Below are positions 8,623 through 17,776 of a stretch of 64,000 bases of DNA, in pieces. Every line of letters starts with the position of its first letter. Within the stretch, counting starts at the first letter, position 1. The notes below the pieces were generated by a model. That model made no database searches. It had not been told where the DNA came from and was given only the letters and a program-made list of their open reading frames with translations. The position numbers were made by a program, and so were the translations under genes. The DNA comes from Dyella humicola (GTDB lineage Bacteria; Pseudomonadota; Gammaproteobacteria; Xanthomonadales; Rhodanobacteraceae): contig NZ_JAPDPC010000003.1 of the NCBI RefSeq assembly GCF_026283945.1, positions 310,001 through 374,000 of the forward strand. The letters run 5' to 3'.

Positions 8623-8640
8623 TGGGGAAAGGCTAAAGCT

Positions 8641-10257
8641 TCAGCCGATGCGGGCAAACAGCGCGCCGTGGCCGGGTAGGGTGAGCCGGCCATTGCTCAG
8701 GTCGCCATGCGCCAGGCCATGGCCGTTGATCGGTGTCACCGCGTCCATGCCCGCGAGCGGCGTTTCGACCGCTTCGTGGGACAGGTTGAAGGCAGCGAGC
8801 ACGGTGTCGTTGCCATGACGACGGGTAAACGCAAGTACCGGCTCGGGTGTGTCGAGGAAGCGGATGTCGCCCCAACGCAAGGCCGGCTGCGACTTGCGCC
8901 ATGCCATGAATGCGCGGAAGCCGTTGAGCGCGGAGTGTGGCTCGGCGTCCTGCAGTGCCACGGCCAGCGCGCGATGTTCGGCTGGCACCGGTAGCCACGG
9001 TTCGCCCACGCTGAAACCGGCGTTGATGCCGTCGTTCCAGGGAATCGGCGTGCGGCAGCCGTCGCGGCCCTTGAAGGTGGGCCAGAAGGTGATGCCGTAG
9101 GGATCTTGCAGGGCTTCGTAGGGTACCTCGGCTTCGGTCAGGCCGAGTTCCTCGCCCTGATACACGCACACCGAACCGCGCAGCGAGCAGACCATCGCGC
9201 TCAGCATATTGGCCAGGCGCACCGACGCGTCGCCATTGCCCCAACGACTGAGCACGCGCTCCACGTCGTGATTGGAGATGGCCCAGCACGGCCAGCCTTC
9301 GAGCATCTGCGCTTCGAGGTTCTGCACCGTGCTGCGGATATAGGCTGCGTTGAAGTCGTTGGTGAGCAGCTCGAAGCTGTAGCCCATGTGCAGGCGGCGA
9401 CCGCTGGTGTATTCGGCGGTGGTCGCCAGCGAATCTTCCGAGGAGATTTCGCCGATCGCCGCGACGTCCTGGTAGCGATCCATCAATGCACGCAAGTCTT
9501 CGAGGAACGCCAGGTTCTCCGGCCGCGTGTTGTTGAAGTAGTGGTACTGGAATGCGTACGGATTGTCCGGGCTGAAGCCGCGCCCCACGCGCTGGTCAGC
9601 GGGCTTGGGCGGGTTATCGCGCAGCTCGCGGTCGTGGTAACAGAAGTTGATCGCGTCCAGGCGCAAGCCATCCACGCCCTTGTCCAGCCAGAACTGCACG
9701 TTGTCGAGCACCGATTGGCGTACGTCCGGGTTGTAGAAGTTGAGGTCCGGCTGCGAGGTCAGGAAGTTGTGCAGGTAGTACTGGCCGCGGCGCGGCTCCC
9801 ACTGCCAGGCGCAGCCGCCAAACAGTGACAGCCAGTTGTTGGGCGGGGTGCCGTCGTCCTTCGCGTCGGCCCAGACGTACCAGTCGGCCTTCGGGTTGTC
9901 GCGGCTCTCGCGGCTTTCCTTGAACCAGGCGTGTTCGGCCGAGGTGTGGCTGAGGACCTGGTCGATCATCACTTTCAGGCCCAGCCTGTGTGCCTTGGCC
10001 AGCAGCAGATCGAAATCGGCCAGCGTGCCGAACAGCGGGTCGACGTCGCGATAGTCGGCGATGTCATAGCCAAAATCCGCCATCGGCGAGCGGAAGAACG
10101 GCGCGATCCAGATCGCGTCCACGCCCAGTCCGGCAACGTAATCGAGCTTGTCGATGATGCCTGGCAGGTCACCGACGCCATCGCCGTTGGTGTCCATGAA
10201 ACTGCGTGGATAGATCTGATAGGTGACGGCCCCTCGCCACCACGGTGCATCACTCAT
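8641..10257 (-). CDS. Cytoplasmic GH13 alpha-glucosidase / oligo-1,6-glucosidase
   Basis: 538 residues, no signal peptide (starts MSDAPWWRGAVTYQIYPRSF). It is a classical GH13 alpha/beta barrel with ADFGYDIADYRDVDPLFG near residue 60, the nucleophile Asp in VDGLRLDAINF, the acid/base Glu in AAIGEISSED and the transition-state Asp in AISNHDVERV. It hydrolyses alpha-linked gluco-oligosaccharides such as maltose or isomaltose to glucose in the cytoplasm, the final step of this locus. The frame is open another 106 codons upstream, but GGGAA eight bases before 10257 and the family N-terminus set the start. It is divergent from the TonB receptor, with a mirrored operator pair between them. Confidence 0.9.
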   Translation of the reverse strand: MSDAPWWRGAVTYQIYPRSFMDTNGDGVGDLPGIIDKLDYVAGLGVDAIWIAPFFRSPMADFGYDIADYRDVDPLFGTLADFDLLLAKAHRLGLKVMIDQVLSHTSAEHAWFKESRESRDNPKADWYVWADAKDDGTPPNNWLSLFGGCAWQWEPRRGQYYLHNFLTSQPDLNFYNPDVRQSVLDNVQFWLDKGVDGLRLDAINFCYHDRELRDNPPKPADQRVGRGFSPDNPYAFQYHYFNNTRPENLAFLEDLRALMDRYQDVAAIGEISSEDSLATTAEYTSGRRLHMGYSFELLTNDFNAAYIRSTVQNLEAQMLEGWPCWAISNHDVERVLSRWGNGDASVRLANMLSAMVCSLRGSVCVYQGEELGLTEAEVPYEALQDPYGITFWPTFKGRDGCRTPIPWNDGINAGFSVGEPWLPVPAEHRALAVALQDAEPHSALNGFRAFMAWRKSQPALRWGDIRFLDTPEPVLAFTRRHGNDTVLAAFNLSHEAVETPLAGMDAVTPINGHGLAHGDLSNGRLTLPGHGALFARIG

Positions 10258-10362
10258 GTCGCATTCCCGATGTTTCCGCCCAATGCCCGCGTCGCGAAGA
10301 CCGGTGGCCAGCTCGAAGCGCGGGGGCAGCTTAAACGCAGAGCGGTGACGCAATGATTTGAC

Positions 10363-10376
10363 TGCATACGTATTCA
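10363..10376 (+). promoter_or_regulatory. Candidate LacI-family operator, alpha-glucosidase side
   Basis: TGCATACGTATTCA, a near-palindrome with the central CG usual for LacI-family operators. It lies 106 bp upstream of the alpha-glucosidase start. Its mirror image occurs at 10589. The link to the LacI-type regulator at 23241-24275 is inferred from locus membership. Confidence 0.65.
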
Positions 10377-10588
10377 GAAAAGCACGATATTGCGGCGCAG
10401 CAGGGCTTGGCCGGATCTTCGTGCGGGGACAAAAATCGTGCGTATCACAGCGTGTGAGTGAGCGAAAAACCGCACAGATAAGGCACGCGAGGCGGTTGGC
10501 TGCGGCATGCGGCGCGCGCGAAAATTTGCTGCTGCACGAGCCGGCAACCGTTATCATTTTGTCAAAGGTGCACAAAAAAACGCGGTAA

Positions 10589-10602
10589 TGAATACGTATG
10601 CA
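10589..10602 (+). promoter_or_regulatory. Candidate LacI-family operator, TonB-receptor side
   Basis: TGAATACGTATGCA, the exact reverse complement of the site at 10363-10376. It sits directly after the possible -10 box, where a bound repressor would block the receptor operon. The two centres are 226 bp apart, allowing looping between the divergent promoters. Confidence 0.68.
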
Positions 10603-10759
10603 TAGACCTGTTCGCGTTTTGGCGCAGCCCTACCATGGCCGCCACGCGACTGGGCCCTCCGAGCATCGGCATGCACTGGCGCGTAGCCCGCAACAGTCTG
10701 TGGGGACTGTTGCGGCAACTACATAACAAGCAAGTGCAAACCCGTGGGAGGGGAAGACG

Positions 10760-13675
10760 GTGATACTGAAACGTAATGTGCTGGCCCTGGCGCTGGCGTC
10801 CGGCCTTTGTTTTACCGCCGGCATTCAAGCAGCGCCGGTTGATACGGGTGCGAAAGCTGATGGTTCCGCTGCCAATACAGGCGCGGCCAATGATCAGTCC
10901 GCGCCCGCGTCTGCGCAGCAGACCGACCAGAGCAAGAAGGACAGCAAGTCGGGCGACCAGCCCAAGCAGACCGAAGACCAGCAGCTGGCCAAGAGCCTGT
11001 CCACCATCACGGTGACCGGCTTCAACCAGGGCATGGAGCGGTCGATCGACTACCAGCGCTACGCTGACACGATCCAGAACGTCATCACCTCGGCCGATAT
11101 CGGCGGTCTTCCGGACCAGTCGATCGCCGACGCGTTGACGCGTCTGCCGGGCGTTTCGGCCGAGCGCATTGCTGGCCAGGCATCGCAGATCAATATCCGT
11201 GGCCTTTCCGGCAACTTCATCCAGACCACGCTCGACGGTCGCGAACAGCCGTCGACCAGCGGCAGCAACTACATCAACTTCGACCAGTACCCGTCCGAGC
11301 TGATCAACATGGCCACGGTGTACAAGTCCTCGCAGGCTTCGCTGGTCACCGGCGGCGTGGGCGGCACCATCGCGCTGCAGACGGCGAACCCGCTGAACGC
11401 TCCGCAGGACCAGACGCTCAACGTCGATGCCCGCGGCAGCTACAACGGCCAGGCGCATGACGTCGCCGGTGCCAACGCGCTCGGCTATCGCCTCAGCGTG
11501 GCCTACCAGGGCAAGTTCCTCGACAACACGCTCGGCGTTGGCATCGGTGTCGCGCAGATGTACCAGCCGCACGTGGCCGAGCAGTTCGTGGGTGAAGCGT
11601 CCGACGGCACGCTCTACCAGGTCACGCCGACCCAGCAGGGCTATCTGACGCAGGGTATCCAGCTGCAGCAGAACGGTGGCACCGAGCGTCGCACGGGTTA
11701 TCTGACGACGGTCGTGTGGAAGCCCACCGACGAACTGCAGGTGACCGGTGACGGCTTCTTCTCGAAGTTCAACAACAGCTCGTTTGGTTACGGTTTCCGC
11801 TCGCAGAACATCTACGGCAACAACGCGACCATCACCAATCCGGTGTTCAGCTCGCTGGGCACCATGATTGGCGGCACGGCGACCAGCAATCCGCCGGGCG
11901 TGGGTGGCGACCAGTTCTCCAACGAGACCACGGCCGACAACTACTCCGCCACCACCTATGTGTTCTCCGGTGGCCTGAACGCGAAGTGGGACCACGACCG
12001 CTGGCACGTCGAGGCGGATGCGTCGATGTCGCGCGCGTCGAGCAACGAGATCAACGTCGATACCACCGCTGACCCGTACAGTGGCCTGGGCACCGCCAGC
12101 CCGCAGTTGATGCCGCAGTCGGTGACTTACGCCCTGGCCGGGCGCCAGATCGGTACGGCGTCGTTCGCCAATCCGGGCATCTATACCAACCTCAATGACC
12201 TGGGCTTGTCGCGCTACGGTGTGTATCCGTACATCTATCACGACAAGATGAAGGCCTTCCGCACCAGCGTGAAGTACGACCTGCCGAACAGCTCCTGGCT
12301 GTCGGGGCTGGAAGCCGGCGTCTATATCAATAACCACGACTACCAGGCCGATCGCGAAGTCTACGTCTACGGCTCGGAGTGGAACACCTCGCCGGTGGCC
12401 GGCCAGCCGCCGCTGACCATCCCCAGCAGCGATGCATCGTTGCGGTGCTGGAAGGGCAATTTCTCCGGCTTCCCCTGCTTCATGCAGCTCAATGGCGCGG
12501 CCATCCTCGGTTCGCATGGCATCACGGCCACGCCGGTGAAGGACTGGAACAACAGCTGGTCGGAAATCCAGAGCGGCTCGGTTGATGAAAAGACCCGCGA
12601 CCTGTTCTTCATGGCCGATATCGATGCCCAGGTGTTCGGGCATGAGCTGACCGGCAATGCCGGCGTGCGTGTCTCGCACCAGTCACAGTACAGCACCGGT
12701 CTGCAGCAGGTGGGCAACGGCGCCGGTGTGCCGATCGCCGACGGTTACGGCGTGATCAGCACCGACTATGCCCCGCTCACCGTCGGCAAGAGCTATACCG
12801 ACTGGCTGCCCTCGTTCAACCTGATCTATCACCTGACCGACGACGATCAGATGCGCCTCTCGGCCGCCAAGGTGCTGTCGCGTCCGCCCATCGACAAGAT
12901 GCTGGCGGGTGCCGGTTCGTGGGTGTCCAACGGCCAGTACAACGTGTGGGGCGGTACCAGCCCGCTGCTGGATCCGCTGCGCGCCAACCAGGTTGACCTG
13001 GGCTACGAGCACTACTTTGAGGATTCGTCGGGTGCCGTCACCGCGGGTGTGTTCTACAAGCACATCGAATCGTTCATCCAGAGCGTGACCTACGACAACT
13101 ACGACTTCGCCGCGGCCGGCATCCCCGTGCCGATCGATCCGACCACCGGCAAGCCGTACCTGAATGGTCAGTTCCAGACGTCGTACAACGCCCAGGGCGG
13201 CAATGTTCGCGGTCTCGAGCTTGCTGGTTCGAAGAACAAGTTCCTGCCGGGTATCTGGGCTGGCCTCGGTGTCCAGGCAAACTTTGCCTTGACCTCGAGC
13301 ACGGTGCGCAACCCGACCAACCTGGGTGGTCCGACCACCTACGTCGGCTTGCCGGGCCTGTCCAAGCGTGTGGCCAGTGCGGCGGTGTTCTACGACTACG
13401 GTCCGTTCTCGGCTCGCGTGTCCGGCAACTACCGTTCGTCGTTCCTGTCCGATTCGCAGATCGCGGTGAGCAACCAGTTGGTGACCTTCGCTGCCGAGAC
13501 GGTGTACGACTTCCAGGCGTCGTACAACATCACCAAGCAGTTGAGCGTGGTCTACCAGATGCTCAATATGACCAACGAGCCGACACGCACGTTCTTCGGT
13601 GGCAATCCCCAGCAGACCGGCACGATCCAGTACTTCGGTCGTACCAGCTACCTGGGTCTCAACCTGAAGCTGTAA
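10760..13675 (+). CDS. TonB-dependent receptor for alpha-glucans (maltodextrin/starch type)
   Basis: 971 residues. Signal peptide MILKRNVLALALASGLCFTA, then a polar Gln/Lys/Asp-rich linker to about residue 72, a TonB-box-like STITVTGF, a plug domain with DIGGLPDQSIADALTRLPGV and INIRGL, and a 22-strand barrel ending in the aromatic-flanked LGLNLKL. The long form with this plug is the carbohydrate-type receptor common in Caulobacter and Xanthomonas. The GTG start is supported by GGGAGGGG six bases upstream. It heads the glycosidase cluster, which implies uptake of maltodextrins or related glucans through the outer membrane, driven by TonB. A strong hairpin follows, so downstream genes may be expressed by read-through. 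Confidence 0.92.
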   Translation: MILKRNVLALALASGLCFTAGIQAAPVDTGAKADGSAANTGAANDQSAPASAQQTDQSKKDSKSGDQPKQTEDQQLAKSLSTITVTGFNQGMERSIDYQRYADTIQNVITSADIGGLPDQSIADALTRLPGVSAERIAGQASQINIRGLSGNFIQTTLDGREQPSTSGSNYINFDQYPSELINMATVYKSSQASLVTGGVGGTIALQTANPLNAPQDQTLNVDARGSYNGQAHDVAGANALGYRLSVAYQGKFLDNTLGVGIGVAQMYQPHVAEQFVGEASDGTLYQVTPTQQGYLTQGIQLQQNGGTERRTGYLTTVVWKPTDELQVTGDGFFSKFNNSSFGYGFRSQNIYGNNATITNPVFSSLGTMIGGTATSNPPGVGGDQFSNETTADNYSATTYVFSGGLNAKWDHDRWHVEADASMSRASSNEINVDTTADPYSGLGTASPQLMPQSVTYALAGRQIGTASFANPGIYTNLNDLGLSRYGVYPYIYHDKMKAFRTSVKYDLPNSSWLSGLEAGVYINNHDYQADREVYVYGSEWNTSPVAGQPPLTIPSSDASLRCWKGNFSGFPCFMQLNGAAILGSHGITATPVKDWNNSWSEIQSGSVDEKTRDLFFMADIDAQVFGHELTGNAGVRVSHQSQYSTGLQQVGNGAGVPIADGYGVISTDYAPLTVGKSYTDWLPSFNLIYHLTDDDQMRLSAAKVLSRPPIDKMLAGAGSWVSNGQYNVWGGTSPLLDPLRANQVDLGYEHYFEDSSGAVTAGVFYKHIESFIQSVTYDNYDFAAAGIPVPIDPTTGKPYLNGQFQTSYNAQGGNVRGLELAGSKNKFLPGIWAGLGVQANFALTSSTVRNPTNLGGPTTYVGLPGLSKRVASAAVFYDYGPFSARVSGNYRSSFLSDSQIAVSNQLVTFAAETVYDFQASYNITKQLSVVYQMLNMTNEPTRTFFGGNPQQTGTIQYFGRTSYLGLNLKL

Positions 13676-13682
13676 TCCAAGG

Positions 13683-13717
13683 TCGCGCCGGCGCTTCCGC
13701 AAGGAGCGCCGGCGCGA
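13683..13717 (+). terminator. Strong hairpin after the TonB receptor gene
   Basis: Perfect 13-bp stem TCGCGCCGGCGCT (13683-13695) and AGCGCCGGCGCGA (13705-13717) with a 9-base loop. The following TGCTTTAGG has only a short T run, so it may be an attenuating or mRNA-stabilising structure that sets a high receptor-to-enzyme ratio rather than a full terminator. Confidence 0.7.
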
Positions 13718-13856
13718 TGCTTTAGGGGCTTTGTCGCGGTGAATGGACAAAGCACCGGCACACCGCGAGGTCCGGCGTGGCGGTTACCGGCCCCGGCGAT
13801 GCCCGCGTCCGCGAACCGATCCGTCGATGGCCTGCGGCCCTCGAATGGAGCAAGAC

Positions 13857-15437
13857 ATGTCGCGGTATCGCTTATTCACCCCTCTGGCTTTTCTGTTTGC
13901 GATGGCCTGTGGTTCGGCCGTCAGCACGACCCTCGTCGCCCATGCGACCGATGCGCCAGCGGCGCCCGCCGCGACGGCTCCTCCCTCCGGCGTCTATTAC
14001 GAAATCTTCGTTCGCGCCTGGTACGACACCAATGGCGATGGCATCGGTGATCTCAATGGCGTCACCGCCAAGCTCGATTACCTGAAGTCGCTGGGCATCA
14101 GCGGCATCTGGCTGATGCCGATCAACCCATCGCCCAGTTCTCACGGCTACGACATCACCGATTACTACGGCATCAATCCGCAGTACGGCAGCATGCAGGA
14201 CTTCCAGCACCTGCTCGACGAGGCGCACAAGCGCGGCATCGCCGTGACCATGGACATGGTGATCAACCACACCAGCCAGCAGCATCCCTGGTTCCTTGCC
14301 GCCCACGATCCCGCCGATCCGCACCACGACTGGTTCACCTGGGCCGGCGCACACCCGGACCTCAACGCGCAGAGCGCACCCGGCGGCAAGATCTGGCACC
14401 AACTCGGCGACACCTATTACCTCGGCGATTTCGGCGGCGGCATGCCGGACCTCAACTACGACAATCCCGCCGTGCGCGCGGAGATGATCAAGGTGGGGCA
14501 GTTCTGGCTGTCGAAGGGCGTCGATGGTTTCCGGCTGGACGCGGCCAAGCATATCTACGACGACTTCAAGTCGCGCGAACACGATCCCGAAATCGTCACC
14601 AAGAACGTCGCCTGGTGGACGCAATTCCATGACGCCATCGCCACGGTGAATCCCCGCGCCACCCTGGTCGGCGAAGTGATGGCGGAATCGCCCAAGCAGC
14701 TGGCGCCGTATCTGACGCCGCTGGGCTCGGTCTTCGACTTTCCGCTGGCCGCGCAACTGATCCGCAGCGCCAAGAACGAACGCGTCGGCAAGCTCGACCA
14801 GCTGCTGGAGGAAACCTACACCGCCTATCGAAGTGCGGCGGATGAGTCGTTTATCGACTCCACCTTCCTGTCCAACCACGATCAGCAACGCGTAATGAGC
14901 AGCCTCGACGGCGACGGCCAGCGCATGCGCATGGCGGCTGCGATGCTGCTGACGCTGCCCGGCCGGCCGTATCTCTACTACGGCGAGGAGCTGGGCATGG
15001 AAGGGCGCAAGCCTGACCCAAACCTGCGCGAGCCGATGCGCTGGCAGCGCCAGGCAGGACCGGGTGAATCGCGTTGGAAGCCTTCGAGCGTAAGCCAGGG
15101 CGAAGCCGTGTCGGTGGAGGCCGAGCAAGACGATCCTGATTCGATGCTCAATTTCTACCGCATGTTGATCAGCTGGCGTAGCCAGGTCAGCGCGCTGCGC
15201 GATGGCGACTTGCATATGCAGGCCACCGGCAATCCGCGTTTGCTTGCCTACTGGCGCCAGGATGGCACGCAACGCGTCCTGGTCGTGCATAACCTGTCTG
15301 GCAAGGCGGCGACCTGGAAGCCGGGTGGACACACCTTGCCCGAAGGCGCCAGCGTCCTGTTGAAGAGCAAGCCCGATGTTGCCCTGCAAGGGCAGAGCTT
15401 GAGCCTCCCCGCCTATAGCAGCGTGGTGGTGCACTGA
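13857..15437 (+). CDS. Exported GH13 alpha-amylase-family glycosidase
   Basis: 526 residues. The N-terminal signal peptide contains LFTPLAFLFAMACGSAVS; the cysteine could be a weak lipobox, but a soluble periplasmic enzyme is more likely. GH13 barrel: VYYEIFVRAWYDTNGDGIGD near residue 45, HGYDITDYYGINPQYG, nucleophile Asp in VDGFRLDAAKHIY, acid/base Glu in TLVGEVMAESP, Asp in FLSNHDQQRVMS, and a C-terminal beta domain. Likely cleaves maltodextrins in the periplasm. I start at the ATG at 13857 (GGAG at 13847-13850) rather than at 13743, because only this start exposes the signal peptide. Its stop overlaps the next start (TGATG). Confidence 0.88.
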   Translation: MSRYRLFTPLAFLFAMACGSAVSTTLVAHATDAPAAPAATAPPSGVYYEIFVRAWYDTNGDGIGDLNGVTAKLDYLKSLGISGIWLMPINPSPSSHGYDITDYYGINPQYGSMQDFQHLLDEAHKRGIAVTMDMVINHTSQQHPWFLAAHDPADPHHDWFTWAGAHPDLNAQSAPGGKIWHQLGDTYYLGDFGGGMPDLNYDNPAVRAEMIKVGQFWLSKGVDGFRLDAAKHIYDDFKSREHDPEIVTKNVAWWTQFHDAIATVNPRATLVGEVMAESPKQLAPYLTPLGSVFDFPLAAQLIRSAKNERVGKLDQLLEETYTAYRSAADESFIDSTFLSNHDQQRVMSSLDGDGQRMRMAAAMLLTLPGRPYLYYGEELGMEGRKPDPNLREPMRWQRQAGPGESRWKPSSVSQGEAVSVEAEQDDPDSMLNFYRMLISWRSQVSALRDGDLHMQATGNPRLLAYWRQDGTQRVLVVHNLSGKAATWKPGGHTLPEGASVLLKSKPDVALQGQSLSLPAYSSVVVH

Positions 15438-17776
15438 TGCGCGCACGCCTGCTCGCTCTGGCCCTGCTTGCCGCCATCGCCGGCACGCCGGCGGCGGGTA
15501 CCGAAAGCCAAAGTGCGGTGACGACGGATCGCCTTTCGCTCGCGTTGGCGCAGGGCAAGCTGGAGTTGCGTTGGCTCGCGTCGGGCATCGTGCAGTTGCG
15601 CGTCACAGGCGCGGACGCGGCACCGGCCACGCCGGTCATCGACGCGCAGGCCAGTTTCGCCGCGGTGACGGCCACGCTGGAACAGCAGGGCGACGAGCAG
15701 GTGTTGCGCTCGGATCAGTTGACGCTGCGCTGGAATCCCCGCCGCGCCCAGTTGCGCATGGAGGATCACGACGGTCGCCTGTTGCTCACCGCAGATCTTG
15801 CACATGCCGCCGACGGGCGCTGGTCGCTACGCCACGCCAAGGGCGATCCGCAATACGGCATCGGCGGCCTCAATGCCTTCGATGCGGCGACCGGTGACTT
15901 GCTGCGCGAGGGCAAGCAGGTCGCGACGGCGGGCAACCAGGGCCACACCGGCGCACCGCTGGTATGGAGCACGGCCGGCTATGGCGTGCTCGCCGATGCC
16001 GAACCGGCCCGTTTCGACCTATCGGATACGACGATCGGCATTCATGCCGAGCATGAACCCGTGCGCACGCTCTATCTGCTGGCGGGTTCGCCGGCAGAGC
16101 TCTTCGCCGGAGTACGCCAGTTGAGCGGCGCGGCACCGATGTTTCCGAAGTGGGCGATGGGCTTCACCAACAGCCAGTGGGGCATCGACCAGAAGGAAGC
16201 GCTGGCGCTGGTGGACACCTATCGCGCCAAGCACATTCCTATCGACAACTTCACCTTCGACTTCGACTGGAAGGCCTGGGGCCAGGACAACGGCGAGTTC
16301 CGCTGGAACACCGACAAGTTTCCCGATGGTCCCGACGGCGCGCTGAAGCAGGCCATGGATCGTCGCGGCATGCACATGACCGGCATCATGAAGCCGCGCG
16401 TGCACGTGGATACGGTCGAAGGTCGCGAGGCCACTGAACACGGCTATTGGCTGGCCCAGTCAAAGCCGGCGCCGGACTATTTCTCGCACAAGACCGTGCG
16501 CGACATCGATTTCGACAACCCGGCGGCACGCGCCTGGTTCTTCAACGAAGCGCTCAGGCATTCCTACGACACCGGCATCGTCGGCTGGTGGAACGACGAG
16601 GCGGACGATAGCGGCGTCGACTCCCAGTTCCTCAATATGCAGCGCGCGCTGTACGACGGCCAGCGTGCCCACGGCGCGCAGCGCGTGTGGTCGGTCAATC
16701 GCAACTTCTACCTCGGTTCGCAACGCTACGCCTATGGCGTGTGGTCCGGCGATATCCAGAGCGGCTTCGCCAGCATGGCGGCGCAGCGCCAGCGCATGCT
16801 GGCGGCATTCGATGTCGGCGCGATGCATTGGGGCATGGATGGTGGCGGCTTCAAGGCGCCCCGCCCCAGCGACGAGAACTACGCACGCTGGATCCAGTTT
16901 GGTGCGTTCACGCCGATGTTCCGCGTGCATGGCGACTTCGGCCAGAAGCGCCAGCCCTGGGCCTATGGCCCGGTGGCCGAGAAGGCGGCGACGGATGCGA
17001 TCCGCCTGCGCTACGCGCTGATTCCGTACATCTATGCTTACGAATATCGGAACCACGTACACGGCGTGGGCCTGGTGCGACCGTTGCAGTTCGAATATCC
17101 AAACGATCCCGCGCAGCGCGATCGCATCGATGCCTGGATGTTCGGTCAATACCTGCTGGTGTCGCCTGTCGTGGAGCAGGGCCAGACCCGCAAGCAGCTG
17201 GCCTTGCCCAAGGGGCGCTGGATTGGCTATGCGGACGGCAAGGTCTACGAAGGCGGCAAGGACGTCACGCTGCCGGTCGATGCGACGGGCTGGAGCGACA
17301 TCCCGCTGTTCATTCGCGAAGGCGCGATCATCCCGCAACAGGCGTCGATGGACTACGTCGACGAAAAGCCGTTGACCACGCTCGACGTCAACGTGTTCCC
17401 CGCCCATGACCAGACGCACTTCGACTACTACGACGATGACGGCAACACGTATGGCTACGAGCAGGGCGATTACTTTCTGCAGTCGCTCTCGGTCAAGCGC
17501 CAGGACGGCGTGGTGACGTTCGACGCGGGCGCTCCCTCGGGCAGCTATCAGCCGGCATTGCGGCACTACGTTCTTGCGTTTCACGGCGACGTGGCAGGCA
17601 CCGTGAACAATGACGGGCATGCTTTGCCCCGTTTCGATGGCGTGGAAGCCTTGCGTGACGCCCCAGGCGAAGGCTGGGCGCGCGGCAAGGATCGCTACGG
17701 GGAAGTTACTTATGTGAAGATCACGGCGGGCGCGGACCGCCATGTGCAACTCACTTCCACAGCGGACCAGCCATGA
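15437..17776 (+). CDS. Exported GH31 alpha-glucosidase
   Basis: 779 residues. Signal peptide MRARLLALALLAAIAGTPAA, an N-terminal beta-sandwich, then a GH31 barrel. Visible are FTFDFDWKAWGQDNGEF, the nucleophile region GWWNDEADDSG, and the acid/base Asp in YGVWSGDIQSGF. MHWGMDGGGF and FGAFTPMFRVHGDFG shape the active site, and two C-terminal beta domains follow. GH31 enzymes remove glucose (or xylose) from non-reducing ends; alpha-glucosidase is favoured because all neighbours act on alpha-glucans. It starts within the stop of the preceding GH13 (TGATG) and overlaps the next gene by 4 bp, so three enzymes are translationally coupled. Confidence 0.9.
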   Translation: MRARLLALALLAAIAGTPAAGTESQSAVTTDRLSLALAQGKLELRWLASGIVQLRVTGADAAPATPVIDAQASFAAVTATLEQQGDEQVLRSDQLTLRWNPRRAQLRMEDHDGRLLLTADLAHAADGRWSLRHAKGDPQYGIGGLNAFDAATGDLLREGKQVATAGNQGHTGAPLVWSTAGYGVLADAEPARFDLSDTTIGIHAEHEPVRTLYLLAGSPAELFAGVRQLSGAAPMFPKWAMGFTNSQWGIDQKEALALVDTYRAKHIPIDNFTFDFDWKAWGQDNGEFRWNTDKFPDGPDGALKQAMDRRGMHMTGIMKPRVHVDTVEGREATEHGYWLAQSKPAPDYFSHKTVRDIDFDNPAARAWFFNEALRHSYDTGIVGWWNDEADDSGVDSQFLNMQRALYDGQRAHGAQRVWSVNRNFYLGSQRYAYGVWSGDIQSGFASMAAQRQRMLAAFDVGAMHWGMDGGGFKAPRPSDENYARWIQFGAFTPMFRVHGDFGQKRQPWAYGPVAEKAATDAIRLRYALIPYIYAYEYRNHVHGVGLVRPLQFEYPNDPAQRDRIDAWMFGQYLLVSPVVEQGQTRKQLALPKGRWIGYADGKVYEGGKDVTLPVDATGWSDIPLFIREGAIIPQQASMDYVDEKPLTTLDVNVFPAHDQTHFDYYDDDGNTYGYEQGDYFLQSLSVKRQDGVVTFDAGAPSGSYQPALRHYVLAFHGDVAGTVNNDGHALPRFDGVEALRDAPGEGWARGKDRYGEVTYVKITAGADRHVQLTSTADQP

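Larger units (their letters stand above)
10258..10759. promoter_or_regulatory. Divergent control region of the alpha-glucan locus (502 bp, no gene)
   Basis: No coding frame here is credible. It holds two mirrored LacI-type palindromes (10363-10376 and 10589-10602), a 13-bp palindrome TCACAGCGTGTGA (10445-10457), and a possible promoter for the receptor: TTGTCA at 10559-10564 and GGTAAT at 10584-10589, with a long 19-bp spacer. The receptor's leader is about 150 bases. GGGAGGGGAAGAC before the GTG at 10760 is the ribosome site. Confidence 0.65.

Noticed and set aside
10562-12679. A 705-codon open frame on the minus strand opposite the TonB receptor
   Set aside because: It is antisense to a clear receptor gene. 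Its Arg/His/Val-rich composition is what GC-rich codon bias produces on the opposite strand, and it shows no domain or ribosome site.
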